Shown here: positions 1-6,992 of the stretch, in pieces
Layout of the letters: each line of letters opens with the position of its first letter
Numbering within the stretch: the first letter of the stretch is position 1
DNA from: Pseudomonas hamedanensis
Lineage (GTDB): Bacteria; Pseudomonadota; Gammaproteobacteria; Pseudomonadales; Pseudomonadaceae
NCBI RefSeq assembly: GCF_014268595.2
Contig: NZ_CP077091.1
Coordinates: 1,014,501-1,078,500, forward strand
Direction: 5' to 3'
DNA: 64,000 nt
Position numbers and translations under genes: made by a program
Notes under the pieces: model-generated
The model's database searches: none
The model's input: the letters and a program-made list of their open reading frames with translations, nothing else
What the model was told of the DNA's origin: nothing

Positions 1-77
1 GCCAGGCTCATGCCGCCAGCTAAAGCAATAGCGGCCAAGCCAAAAGTGGTTTTGTTCGATAATGGTTTACGGTACAT
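1..77 (-). CDS. Secreted or membrane protein, N-terminal part only
   Basis: Only the first 25 or so codons lie inside the window. They encode MYRKPLSNKTTFGLAAIALA and then GGMSL: a basic start followed by a hydrophobic Ala/Leu core, as in a Sec signal peptide. The start is supported by GGAG eight bases upstream. The gene reads leftwards, as the DoxX-BufB-BufC operon does, and lies 317 bases beyond bufC, so it may have its own promoter. A DUF2282 (BufA) bufferin precursor would fit the neighbourhood, but no diagnostic cysteine is visible in the part seen, so this is a guess. Beyond the signal peptide the identity is unknown. Confidence 0.6.
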   Translation of the reverse strand, partial: MYRKPLSNKTTFGLAAIALAGGMSL

Positions 78-394
78 GGTGATTCTCCAGATGCTTTGTG
101 CGGCCAAGCCGCAGTTCATGCCACAGGGCGAATAAACCCTTAAGGAAGCTCCAGGCGAAGTGGGGAAAGCCTGGAATTACATGGCTTATACGCGCAAGCG
201 TTTTCCACCTCGACAGGGCGACCTTATCGGGTAAGACCTATTAAGCCGGAGCTATGTATCCGCGCTGTATCAAGCAAGGGAGCGATTTGTAAGCCAATCC
301 CAAGAGTCCGCGCACGGGTACACAGCGATACAAAAAGTGCGATTGCATTTCCTGCTGGACGCACACAGCCGCCCACTGAGCCGTTAATGGTCAG
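78..394. other. Intergenic region between bufC and the left-edge gene
   Basis: 317 bases without a credible ORF. It probably holds the end of the bufC transcript and the promoter and leader of the left-edge gene. The only notable signal is a composite motif at 306-332 that recurs upstream of the DoxX gene. No clear terminator with a T-run was found. Confidence 0.5.
306..332 (-). promoter_or_regulatory. Composite motif, copy A (TGTATC..TGTGTACC..GCGGAC)
   Basis: On the minus strand the order is TGTATC, 2 nt, TGTGTACC, 5 nt, GCGGAC, 27 bp in all. The same three blocks, again spanning exactly 27 bp but with 4 and 3 nt gaps, lie at 2785-2811 upstream of the DoxX gene. A shared operator or promoter element is inferred; the cognate regulator is unknown. 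Confidence 0.3.
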
Positions 395-1186
395 TCAGGA
401 CAACAGCCTGAAAACAGGTGCCGCCGCTACGCCGACTGCAGCTTGCTCATGAAGCTGGCGCAGCAGAACCAGTGCGTCGGCAACGAAGCTCGTCACATCT
501 GAAGCACCAGCCTCTGCAGCCAAAGCATGCAACTGCGCGCGGCCGTCCATATCCGGGAACTGCTCGATCCGCTGCAACAAACGCCATGCCAGCGGGCTGA
601 CCTGCGAGAACTGCACCTGGCCACTCGGCACACGGCTGATCAACAGTAAAGTTGGTTGTTCCGGCGCTTCAGAAGGCAGGTTTCCTGGCCCGAGACGATG
701 CACGGCCCAGATGTAAGCCAGCGGCCAGACGAGCGGGGAAAGCCGAAGAGGGCGGTCGAGTAGCTGCGCCGCATCGCGGGTGTTTAACGGCGCAGCGTCC
801 AACTGTTGCAGCGCCATCTCCACCCACTCGTAATGGGCCAATTCAGGCAGGAACGCGTACCAGGGATGTTCGTGACCCGGCGAGTCCTCCAAGCTTGCTA
901 CGAAGTCAACAAACTCACGTGCGACTTCTCCGAAACGTGGCGTTTGCGCGCGGTAGTCACGCAAAAAACGTCGCACCAGTGCACGCCAACCGGCATCACC
1001 GAGCACGGCAACCAGTACCGGAAACGTTCCACCCAGTAACCCCAGTAGATTATTCAACACCAAATCGAGATAAACCTGCGCTCTTGCGGGATTCATCTGC
1101 GCAGGTGGCGGATAACTGTCCGGATCACGCAGGTAACGGGTCAGCTCAAGTTGCTGACTGTGCAAACTTGAAGTGAAGTCAGCCAT
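395..1186 (-). CDS. bufC: BufC-like DUF2063 protein (putative bufferin maturation partner)
   Basis: 263 residues, of the DUF2063/BufC family. In bufferin and methanobactin-like systems such proteins assist the DUF692 enzyme that modifies cysteines of a precursor peptide. Visible here are the N-terminal helical region with [12 protein letters not shown] (about residues 12-23), the family-like [19 protein letters not shown] stretch (about 39-57) and HYEWVEMAL (about 118-126). The ATG overlaps the bufB stop by 8 bases, so the two are almost certainly translationally coupled. It is the last gene of the DoxX-BufB-BufC set. The family call rests on length, motifs and context; the substrate peptide is not seen. 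Confidence 0.75.
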   Translation of the reverse strand: MADFTSSLHSQQLELTRYLRDPDSYPPPAQMNPARAQVYLDLVLNNLLGLLGGTFPVLVAVLGDAGWRALVRRFLRDYRAQTPRFGEVAREFVDFVASLEDSPGHEHPWYAFLPELAHYEWVEMALQQLDAAPLNTRDAAQLLDRPLRLSPLVWPLAYIWAVHRLGPGNLPSEAPEQPTLLLISRVPSGQVQFSQVSPLAWRLLQRIEQFPDMDGRAQLHALAAEAGASDVTSFVADALVLLRQLHEQAAVGVAAAPVFRLLS

Positions 1187-2063
1187 CGACCGTCACCTTC
1201 ACCAAAGCATCCGCGTCGCGCTGCAACCGCTTGATGATATTGAGCTCACCCACAAGTTCGTCGTAGTGCGGAAAGTTGAAATCGCGCTCCAGCAGCGTTG
1301 GTTTCACACCAAAGAGGCCATAAGCCTGCCCCAGTAATGACCAGACGACCGGTTTGACCGAGGCGCCGTGGGTATCAATTATCAGGTCATCGGCTTGGTC
1401 ATAATGGCCCGCCACGTGCATAGCGACTACACGCTTTCGTTCCAGGCCGGCCAGGAAAACCGTTGGATCAAACCGATGGTTCACTGAGTTGACGTATACA
1501 TTGTTAACGTCGAGCAACAGGTCGCAATCGGCCTCGCGAAGTACTGCGTTGGTAAACGTAAGTTCGTCCATATCCTGATGAGCAGCGGCGTAGTAAGAGA
1601 CGTTCTCTACAGCAAGACGGCGGCCGAGAATGTCCTGTGCACGACGGATGCGCGCAGCAACGTGATGTACTGCCTCCTCAGTAAAAGGCAATGGCAGCAG
1701 GTCGTATAGCTGGCCATCGTCACTGCAGTAACTCAGGTGTTCGCTATAAAACGTCACGTTGAAGCGATCGAGGAACCCGCGTACTTGCTCAAGAAAAGAC
1801 TCGTCCAGGGGCGCACTGCCACCTAACGAAAGCGACAGGCCATGGCATGACAGCAGATAGCGTTCAGCTAGCAACTTCAGGGCATCTCCATGAGCGCCGC
1901 CAATGCCGATCCAATTCTCTGGAGCAACCTCTAGAAAGTCGAAATCGCCAGCGGGAGCGTCACGAAGCGTTTTGAGAAGCGCACGGCGAAGTCCGAGGCC
2001 AACGGTTGCCTCAAATGGGGGCTGTGGATCTAAATGCACTGATGATGAAATGTTCGTTTGCAT
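1179..2063 (-). CDS. bufB: BufB/MbnB-type DUF692 multinuclear iron oxygenase
   Basis: 294 residues from the chosen ATG. DUF692 enzymes are TIM-barrel iron enzymes (MbnB, TglH, BufB) that oxidatively rearrange cysteines of ribosomal peptides. The barrel signatures are all present in order: [56 protein letters not shown] and LLERDFN, so the metal-binding His, Asp and Glu positions look intact. The ATG at 2063 is chosen over upstream starts because a GGAG lies 10 bases ahead, exactly as in the DoxX gene, and both proteins start MQ-N-SS-V. It lies 40 bases after the DoxX stop and overlaps bufC. Its natural peptide substrate is not visible in the window. Confidence 0.85.
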   Translation of the reverse strand: MQTNISSSVHLDPQPPFEATVGLGLRRALLKTLRDAPAGDFDFLEVAPENWIGIGGAHGDALKLLAERYLLSCHGLSLSLGGSAPLDESFLEQVRGFLDRFNVTFYSEHLSYCSDDGQLYDLLPLPFTEEAVHHVAARIRRAQDILGRRLAVENVSYYAAAHQDMDELTFTNAVLREADCDLLLDVNNVYVNSVNHRFDPTVFLAGLERKRVVAMHVAGHYDQADDLIIDTHGASVKPVVWSLLGQAYGLFGVKPTLLERDFNFPHYDELVGELNIIKRLQRDADALVKVTVDG

Positions 2064-2078
2064 GAGTTTCATTCTCCG
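2038..2078 (-). repeat. Start-region repeat, bufB copy
   Basis: The Shine-Dalgarno region and first codons of bufB (CGGAGAAT-AAA..ATGCAA..AACAT-TCATCA) match those of the DoxX gene at 2597-2634 almost base for base. This points to an old local duplication of a translation start. Confidence 0.65.
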
Positions 2079-2103
2079 ATTCGATGTTTGGAATCCACGG
2101 TCC

Positions 2104-2619
2104 TCAGCGTGCATTCAAACGCTTGCTACACCGATCGATGAATGCATCCAGGCTCAACTTGCCGGCTCCTGTGAACAGCAGCGGCAGCAGTGCTACGAGA
2201 TAGATCAAGGGCAGCTTGAAGTTGCCGTAACCTTTGTTGCTGATGGAGTAACCCTTGGCCAGTTCGCTCAACGTCGACCAGTCTGCTGGCCAGTGAACTG
2301 CGGCAGTTGCCACGACGGTTACTACTATGAGGACAAGTGCCGAGAGGCGGGTTCCCAGACCTACAAGCAAAGCAATGGAACAGAGCAGTTCTGCCCACAT
2401 TGATAACTGCCAGTTAAACGTAGCCGGCAGCTGATTGAAGGGAAAAGGAAATGCACCTTGAATGCCTGGGAACCAGTTCTCACCGTTCCACTTTTCCCAC
2501 CCGGCTTCAAAAAACTCCCAAGCGAGAAATATGCGCAAGCTTAAAGGTGCGATCCAGTCTCCAACGCGATCGAGGTTAAGGTGCAGCCGATTCAAGACTG
2601 ATGACATGTTTGCTTGCAT
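2104..2619 (-). CDS. DoxX-family membrane protein of the buf operon
   Basis: 171 residues, first gene of the operon. DoxX/SURF4-like proteins are four-helix inner-membrane proteins that often accompany BufB and BufC (sometimes called BufD). Helices are visible around [19 protein letters not shown], the segment after [29 protein letters not shown] and [16 protein letters not shown]. The ATG at 2619 (MQANMSS) is preferred to the in-frame upstream start at 2646 because GGAG stands 10 bases ahead of it. The precise function is unknown; it may handle quinone or redox supply. No precursor-peptide gene was found upstream. Confidence 0.8.
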   Translation of the reverse strand: MQANMSSVLNRLHLNLDRVGDWIAPLSLRIFLAWEFFEAGWEKWNGENWFPGIQGAFPFPFNQLPATFNWQLSMWAELLCSIALLVGLGTRLSALVLIVVTVVATAAVHWPADWSTLSELAKGYSISNKGYGNFKLPLIYLVALLPLLFTGAGKLSLDAFIDRCSKRLNAR

Positions 2620-2634
2620 TGATTTAATTCTCCG
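2597..2634 (-). repeat. Start-region repeat, DoxX copy
   Basis: Partner of the segment at 2038-2078. It covers GGAG, the 10-base spacer, the ATG and the first five or six codons of the DoxX gene. About four fifths of positions are identical by eye. Confidence 0.65.
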
Positions 2635-3080
2635 CCTTGTCGTCAAGAAAGTGGAAGCACTTCAGGTACTTCCAATGAGAGGTGGCAGGCACCGGACCCA
2701 CTGCGCTGGCCGTGACCGTAGTTCATCCGATTGGTGTATCTCGCTTGTGTCTTGCGCTGCTGCAAGCTCAATGTTGTGTAACGCGTCCGCCTCGGTACAC
2801 ACTTGGATACAGAGCACTCTTGTAGAACGCACTATCCAGGCACTTGGCCTGAGGCATTTGGATTTTGCTTGGAGTTTGGATATTTCAGATCAGGGGAGGG
2901 CAAAGGCGCGTAGGTTTAACCTGTAACGCGGCGCTATGGAACATCAAGTCGAGGTTTCCGGATGGACCACCAGGTCGTTCGGAGAGAGAGCGCGGAAAAG
3001 TTCTGTTCAATCAGGGACAGCGCCAAGTGCCCACCTTGATTTTCTGTGGGAGCAGCGTCAGCCCAGCGTTCTGGAACGGT
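2620..3080. other. Intergenic region upstream of the DoxX operon
   Basis: About 460 bases with no convincing gene on either strand. Short minus-strand ORFs here (for example 26 codons from 2723) lack a ribosome-binding site and do not look like a DUF2282 precursor. It should contain the promoter of the DoxX-bufB-bufC operon and the 3-prime end of the reductase gene that begins at 4142. The composite motif at 2785-2811 is the one feature worth marking. Confidence 0.5.
2785..2811 (-). promoter_or_regulatory. Composite motif, copy B
   Basis: On the minus strand: TGTATC, 4 nt, TGTGTACC, 3 nt, GCGGAC. It lies 166 bases upstream of the DoxX start. Copy A at 306-332 has the same blocks and the same overall length. 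Confidence 0.3.
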
Positions 3081-4142
3081 CTAAGGAATCAAACGCATCT
3101 GTCGTAATTTGTCGAACACGTCGAAAAATGCCTGATCGCTCGCTTGGTATGCCGTGAAGCCCAGGGTGCGGCTTTTCGACATATCCGTGACAACTTCGAT
3201 GGGCCGACCAAGGTCTGCATCGGTATGCCATGGCGATATCAGGCGACCAATATCGGGTTCTTTCAGGCCGTGCTCCGTGACTATTTGCGTCCATATGGCT
3301 TGGTCGTCAGCCATCTGTTTCTCAAGGGGTGAGAGTGAAGCGGGATAATCGGCAGCAGGCAAATCGAAGTAGTCGGCAATGCGGCCCCACATCCACTTCC
3401 AGCGAAATACGTCGCCATTAGTAACGTTGAATGCCTGATTGGCGGCAGCCGGCGTAGTGGCTGCCCACAGTTGTTGTTTCGCCAACTGCCGCGCGTCCGT
3501 CATATCGGTGAGGCTGTCCCATTGCACCCGTGATCCGGGAAACACAAAAGGCCGATGGGTTTGTTTGCAAATCGAGGCATAGACGGCGAGGGTGGTTGCC
3601 ATGTTCATCGCGTTGCCAACGGCTATCCCGGTGACGGTATGCGGGCGATGAACGCTCCAGGTGAAGCCGTCCTTTTCAGCCGCGGCGAAGAGTTCGTCTT
3701 CCTGGGCGTAATAGAAGTTTTCAACATCCAGACGACCCTGCTCCTCGCGGAACGGTGTCTGCGGCAGGCTGCCTTTACCATACGCTTCGAACGGGCCGAG
3801 GTAGTGTTTCAACCCGGTAACCAGTGCTACGTGCTGAACGCTCTTGGCTGGGCGAATAGCGGTGAGCACGTTGCGTACCATGGCGGCATTCACGCGAATG
3901 TTCTCGGCCTCCGTGGCTTGCCGCGACCATGTGGTAATGAACACATGAGCGGGTTTTAAATCTGCCAGCGCCTGTTGCAGCGAAGCAAGATCCTGAAGGT
4001 CGGCCGCGACAGGGATCACGCCTTGCGCTTGTGAAGGATGTCTCGACAGCGCGGCGACTTGCCACTGGTTGTCGATCAGTAATTGAGTGATGGCGCTACC
4101 GACGATGCCGCTGGCGCCCACGACCAAAGCTGTCTGGGTCAT
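3081..4142 (-). CDS. PRISE-type NAD(P)H-dependent reductase (SDR family)
   Basis: 353 residues. The N-terminal Rossmann motif is VVGASGIVGSA (residues 7-17). The later FNVTNGDVFRWKWMW block is typical of the progesterone 5-beta-reductase/iridoid synthase (PRISE) family, which reduces enones with NADPH. The catalytic region differs from classical SDRs, as usual for PRISE. AGGAGA ahead of the ATG supports the start. It is monocistronic and divergent from the kinase-like gene at 4245, with a 102-base shared promoter region. The physiological substrate is unknown; detoxification of reactive enones is a reasonable inference. Confidence 0.8.
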   Translation of the reverse strand: MTQTALVVGASGIVGSAITQLLIDNQWQVAALSRHPSQAQGVIPVAADLQDLASLQQALADLKPAHVFITTWSRQATEAENIRVNAAMVRNVLTAIRPAKSVQHVALVTGLKHYLGPFEAYGKGSLPQTPFREEQGRLDVENFYYAQEDELFAAAEKDGFTWSVHRPHTVTGIAVGNAMNMATTLAVYASICKQTHRPFVFPGSRVQWDSLTDMTDARQLAKQQLWAATTPAAANQAFNVTNGDVFRWKWMWGRIADYFDLPAADYPASLSPLEKQMADDQAIWTQIVTEHGLKEPDIGRLISPWHTDADLGRPIEVVTDMSKSRTLGFTAYQASDQAFFDVFDKLRQMRLIP

Positions 4143-4244
4143 ACGTTTCTCCTGGATTTAAATTTCGGAGTACGCCTGAGCGTCAGAGGTTCAACCTGAA
4201 AATCCGTTAGAGTGTTCGCTACTCTCCGTTGAAGCCTGTGAACA

Positions 4245-4886
4245 ATGAATCGTCCGCTGTTTGTCGCTCTGGATGGCCCGAAAGGCGTCGGCAAAACCTC
4301 GCTGTTGGAGGCCATCACCGAAGTCCTGAGGGCTGACAACAAGAAAGTCATCCGGCTTTGCGAGAGAAAAAGCGACCCGTTCAGGGGCGAGACAATGCAC
4401 TTGGTGAACCGGCTCGTCCGACATCCTGACCGTGATCTGGAGCTGGAAGTCTGCCGACGCCTGGCTGATAGCCGCAGCTGGATTTCCCGGCACGTGCTGA
4501 CGAAACAACCCACCGACAGCATTATCCTGATCGACCGCTGGTATCCGTCCGATGCTGCGTTTCGCCGGTTAGTCCCGTTTAAAGAAATCCTCCAATTGAA
4601 CCTTGATCGCAACGTACAGGTGCCAGACCTGCATGTTGGGGTGGTCACAGCGGCGGAGATTTCGTGGGCGAGGGCAGGGGCACGACGGCGCGGCTTGAGC
4701 AGTACTGTGCTTCGCGGTCTGGAGGAGCATGGCGCTTGTACTCAGGCGTTTGAGCAAGCCGTTGCTGAACAGGGCTGGTTTTTATGCCGCAACGAGGGAG
4801 CGCTCGAGGAGGCGACAAGGCGGGTGGTTGGGGAGATTAATCGGGTGATGAGCCGCCTGCGCGTCCCCTGCGTGAGTTCCCCATGA
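4245..4886 (+). CDS. Thymidylate-kinase-like P-loop protein
   Basis: 213 residues, the size of a dTMP kinase. The P-loop is ALDGPKGVGKTSLLEA (about residues 8-23) and a DRW motif follows at IILIDRWYPSD, where dTMP kinases have the DR(Y/W) nucleoside-binding motif. The lid region is RAGARRRGLSS. It differs from housekeeping Tmk in spacing and lacks typical Tmk landmarks between P-loop and DRW, so it is likely a paralogue phosphorylating a nucleotide or another small molecule. The start follows no strong Shine-Dalgarno. It stands alone, ahead of a shared terminator hairpin. Function beyond kinase fold is unproven. Confidence 0.6.
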   Translation: MNRPLFVALDGPKGVGKTSLLEAITEVLRADNKKVIRLCERKSDPFRGETMHLVNRLVRHPDRDLELEVCRRLADSRSWISRHVLTKQPTDSIILIDRWYPSDAAFRRLVPFKEILQLNLDRNVQVPDLHVGVVTAAEISWARAGARRRGLSSTVLRGLEEHGACTQAFEQAVAEQGWFLCRNEGALEEATRRVVGEINRVMSRLRVPCVSSP

Positions 4887-4938
4887 GCGGGTCGGCGGCC
4901 GGCAGCATCTGTGAACAGGTAATCTATAAGTTCTCATC

Positions 4939-4965
4939 AAAGAGCCGCACTTTGTGCGACTCTTT
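4939..4965. terminator. Bidirectional terminator hairpin
   Basis: AAAGAG-c-CGCAC, a TTT loop, then GTGCG-a-CTCTTT, with A and T runs at the ends on both strands. It sits between two convergent genes and can serve both. Confidence 0.8.
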
Positions 4966-4979
4966 ATTCTTATTGCTAA

Positions 4980-5711
4980 TTAAAGCGATTGCAGCGAAAT
5001 GCTTGCACTTGAAGAATCCTGCACGCTATCCGCATCCATCCATACCCACTGGCTACCGTCACCCTGAAGATTGTTGGAGACGCTTTGTATCTGTGTCGGG
5101 ATGATAGTAACCGCGCCAGGCTCTGAGGCAGTTGGGCCGATGCTGGTCACTTGGCCAGTTAGCAAGCCGTTGGAAGTTTCATTGACCACGAACACAGTTG
5201 CATTTGCTTCGCGAAACTGGCAAGAGATGAACTGTGTAATCTTGCTTACAATAGTCAAATTCATCCATTTTGAAGGTGGTACGGCGAAGTACCGGGAGTA
5301 TTTGTTGAACTGATATTGTTCTCCATTGGCTTGCAAAACATTATTGGTAAGGCCGCTTGTATTGATTGGCATGCTCACACTGCCCAACCAGGCTTCGACT
5401 TGACCGTTGCCACTCCCGCTCGAAATAGATATGGAAATGGTCTGGGTGTCGCTGCCAGAGACGAAGCCCATAGACGCCAGGCCAGCGTTGGCTGTCGTGC
5501 CTGGGACGAGTATTTTCACCGGCGCTTTGCTGTTGCTCCATACAACATTGACGTCGACATTATTATCGTTGCCCGCTGAGTTGTATAAGAATATTCCGTA
5601 AATTTGGCCAGGACGCAAAGTAGTACACGTCGCCGTATCTCCCGCGTTTAGCGTAATACGCTGGCCGCCGTTCCAATTGGTTTGCGAATCGTTGAGACCA
5701 AAGCTTTCCAT
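4980..5711 (-). CDS. Beta-rich protein of unknown function
   Basis: 243 residues, not recognised. Rich in Ser, Thr, Asn, Gly and Val, with few charges and alternating hydrophobic patterns, so probably all-beta. Two halves can be seen: residues 1 to about 115, ending near QVEAWLGSVSMP, and about 116-243. There is no signal peptide, no membrane segment and no lipobox. The ATG at 5711 is chosen because AAAGGA lies 8 bases upstream; the longer reading from 5765 has none. The GC content is lower than in flanking genes. It shares this AT-richer stretch with a LecA-like lectin, so a surface, lectin or tail-fibre-like role is possible, but that is only inference. Confidence 0.55.
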   Translation of the reverse strand: MESFGLNDSQTNWNGGQRITLNAGDTATCTTLRPGQIYGIFLYNSAGNDNNVDVNVVWSNSKAPVKILVPGTTANAGLASMGFVSGSDTQTISISISSGSGNGQVEAWLGSVSMPINTSGLTNNVLQANGEQYQFNKYSRYFAVPPSKWMNLTIVSKITQFISCQFREANATVFVVNETSNGLLTGQVTSIGPTASEPGAVTIIPTQIQSVSNNLQGDGSQWVWMDADSVQDSSSASISLQSL

Positions 5712-6227
5712 GGAGTAGTCCTTTCGTTGATTTCTTCGTGATTGGCTATCGCGCATTACATCCATATGTCCCTGCGCGAATGGTGAGCCTAGTCTTCATC
5801 CGCAAAAAATAAAGTGTGGTCTTTAGACTTATTGGCTATTGAGGTTGGAGCTGAAATCCTTTGAGTGCTAATTATTGAATATTTTGAAATTGGAGGTTGT
5901 TTGTTATAGAGAAGTGTCAGTCTTTGGTCGGTTTCGATTTGAGTTTGAAAGCCTTTGAAATTGTGAGAATAAAAGAAAAGGGCGCGTATAAAAACTACGG
6001 TTCAACCACTGAGGAAGAACCACGCTGGTGGGTAATGAGGTAGGTCGTTTCTCTGGATGATCCAGATGCGCATGCCAAACCAAACGAGACAGGTGTTGCT
6101 GCCAGGGCACGTAGCGCAATACATGATTTAACATAATATACATTATGTGAACCGCCATATACGGAGCTGGGGGGCTCTGGCGGTCAGATTTGAAGCTTAA
6201 GACCGACTGGTTGACGAGTCATTTTCT
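5712..6227. other. AT-rich intergenic region
   Basis: About 515 bases. An 84-codon minus-strand ORF at 5904-6158 has no ribosome-binding site and unnatural composition and is not called. The region holds a small palindrome ACATAAT-ATAC-ATTATGT (6131-6148) and, directly next to it, a hairpin with CCGCCA/TGGCGG arms (6152-6183), possibly the terminator of the broken gene to its right. The promoter of the gene starting at 5711 must also lie here. Confidence 0.5.
6152..6183. terminator. Possible terminator hairpin
   Basis: Arms CCGCCA and TGGCGG enclose an inner GAGC..GGCTC pairing, about 45 bases beyond the end of the broken HEPN-like gene. No T-run follows on the relevant strand, so confidence is low. 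Confidence 0.3.
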
Positions 6228-6711
6228 CTAGCACTGATCCAGGTGCGGCGCGAGCTTCAACACATCGAAGTCAACGGATTGAACCGAGTTGGCTTCATAT
6301 GGATATCGAGTGCCAACGAAAAGCTTCGAGCTAGCCGTGATCCATTTCTCCAGTTGAAAGCCTGGAGCCAATCTCTCCGACATTTCACGCAGCTGGTTTG
6401 CCAGCTCACTGGTTTGCCAGCTCAATAGGAATAGCGTTGTAGAGATCGATCAGACCATGCCTGTTTCCTGGTAAGCCGGCGACCAAACGCAAATGTACTT
6501 CAGGATCATATTCAGACCGTGGAAATCGACGGTCAGCCTCAACAAGGAATGACTTGAGAAGCAGCTCAGACGCAAGCGCCGAATTCATCACGGCTGGCCA
6601 GTAGCGCTGGAAATCGCCGTTTGAAGCACCTTGTTCGAGGATCTGTGCGGCCCTCAAAAAAGCACGCGCTTCCTCGATAACCCAGGGACTTGGCAAACGC
6701 TCATAGTCCAT
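6228..6711 (-). pseudogene. HEPN-like protein gene split by a 16-bp tandem duplication
   Basis: Two consecutive reading frames, 6711 to 6406 and 6425 to 6228, join into one protein of about 155 residues if one copy of a perfect 16-bp tandem repeat is removed: the first frame ends in PIELANQ-stop, and the second carries ELANQLREMSERL. The upstream part has MNSALASELLLKSFLVEA and RHGLIDLYNAI, which resemble the conserved helices of HEPN proteins (often RNases or toxins, or helpers of nucleotidyltransferases). The typical R-x4-6-H motif is not clearly seen. No partner nucleotidyltransferase is adjacent. As it stands, the product stops after 101 residues. It could be a fresh inactivation or a reversible slip. 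Confidence 0.7.
6393..6424. repeat. Perfect 16-bp tandem duplication
   Basis: CTGGTTTGCCAGCTCA occurs twice in direct succession (6393-6408 and 6409-6424). Sixteen is not a multiple of three, so the second copy shifts the reading frame of the HEPN-like gene and creates an in-frame TGA. Confidence 0.95.
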
Positions 6712-6916
6712 AATGCATTGTCTTTTGTAGTGAATACATCGACGGCCAAGGATGAGCTAACCCTAGGTCATTGGGTGAGTTGCCCTCCTCCATTCCTAAT
6801 AACAATTAAATATAACTAAACTAAATGGCTCTTTGATTGAGTTATATGGCTACCAATAACTTCGATCAGTTAGTGGATGCCGTATCTATATGTGCCACTT
6901 GTACTCCAGAAAAGCC

Positions 6917-6960
6917 GCACCTGTTTGACGATATGGAAAGTATCGTCACCAAACAGGTGC
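6917..6960 (-). terminator. Long hairpin after the VWA gene
   Basis: An 11-bp outer stem GCACCTGTTTG/CAAACAGGTGC plus a 6-bp inner stem ACGATA/TATCGT, separated by a 3-base bulge, with a 7-base loop. On the minus strand it is followed by a short CTTTT run. It lies just after the stop at 6993 and probably ends the lectin-VWA transcript. Confidence 0.75.
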
Positions 6961-6992
6961 TTAGGGGCTAGTTATTTTTTTCTATAACTGCT

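Noticed and set aside
5904..6158. 84-codon minus-strand ORF
   Set aside because: No ribosome-binding site, unnatural residue mix and a palindrome inside; treated as noncoding.
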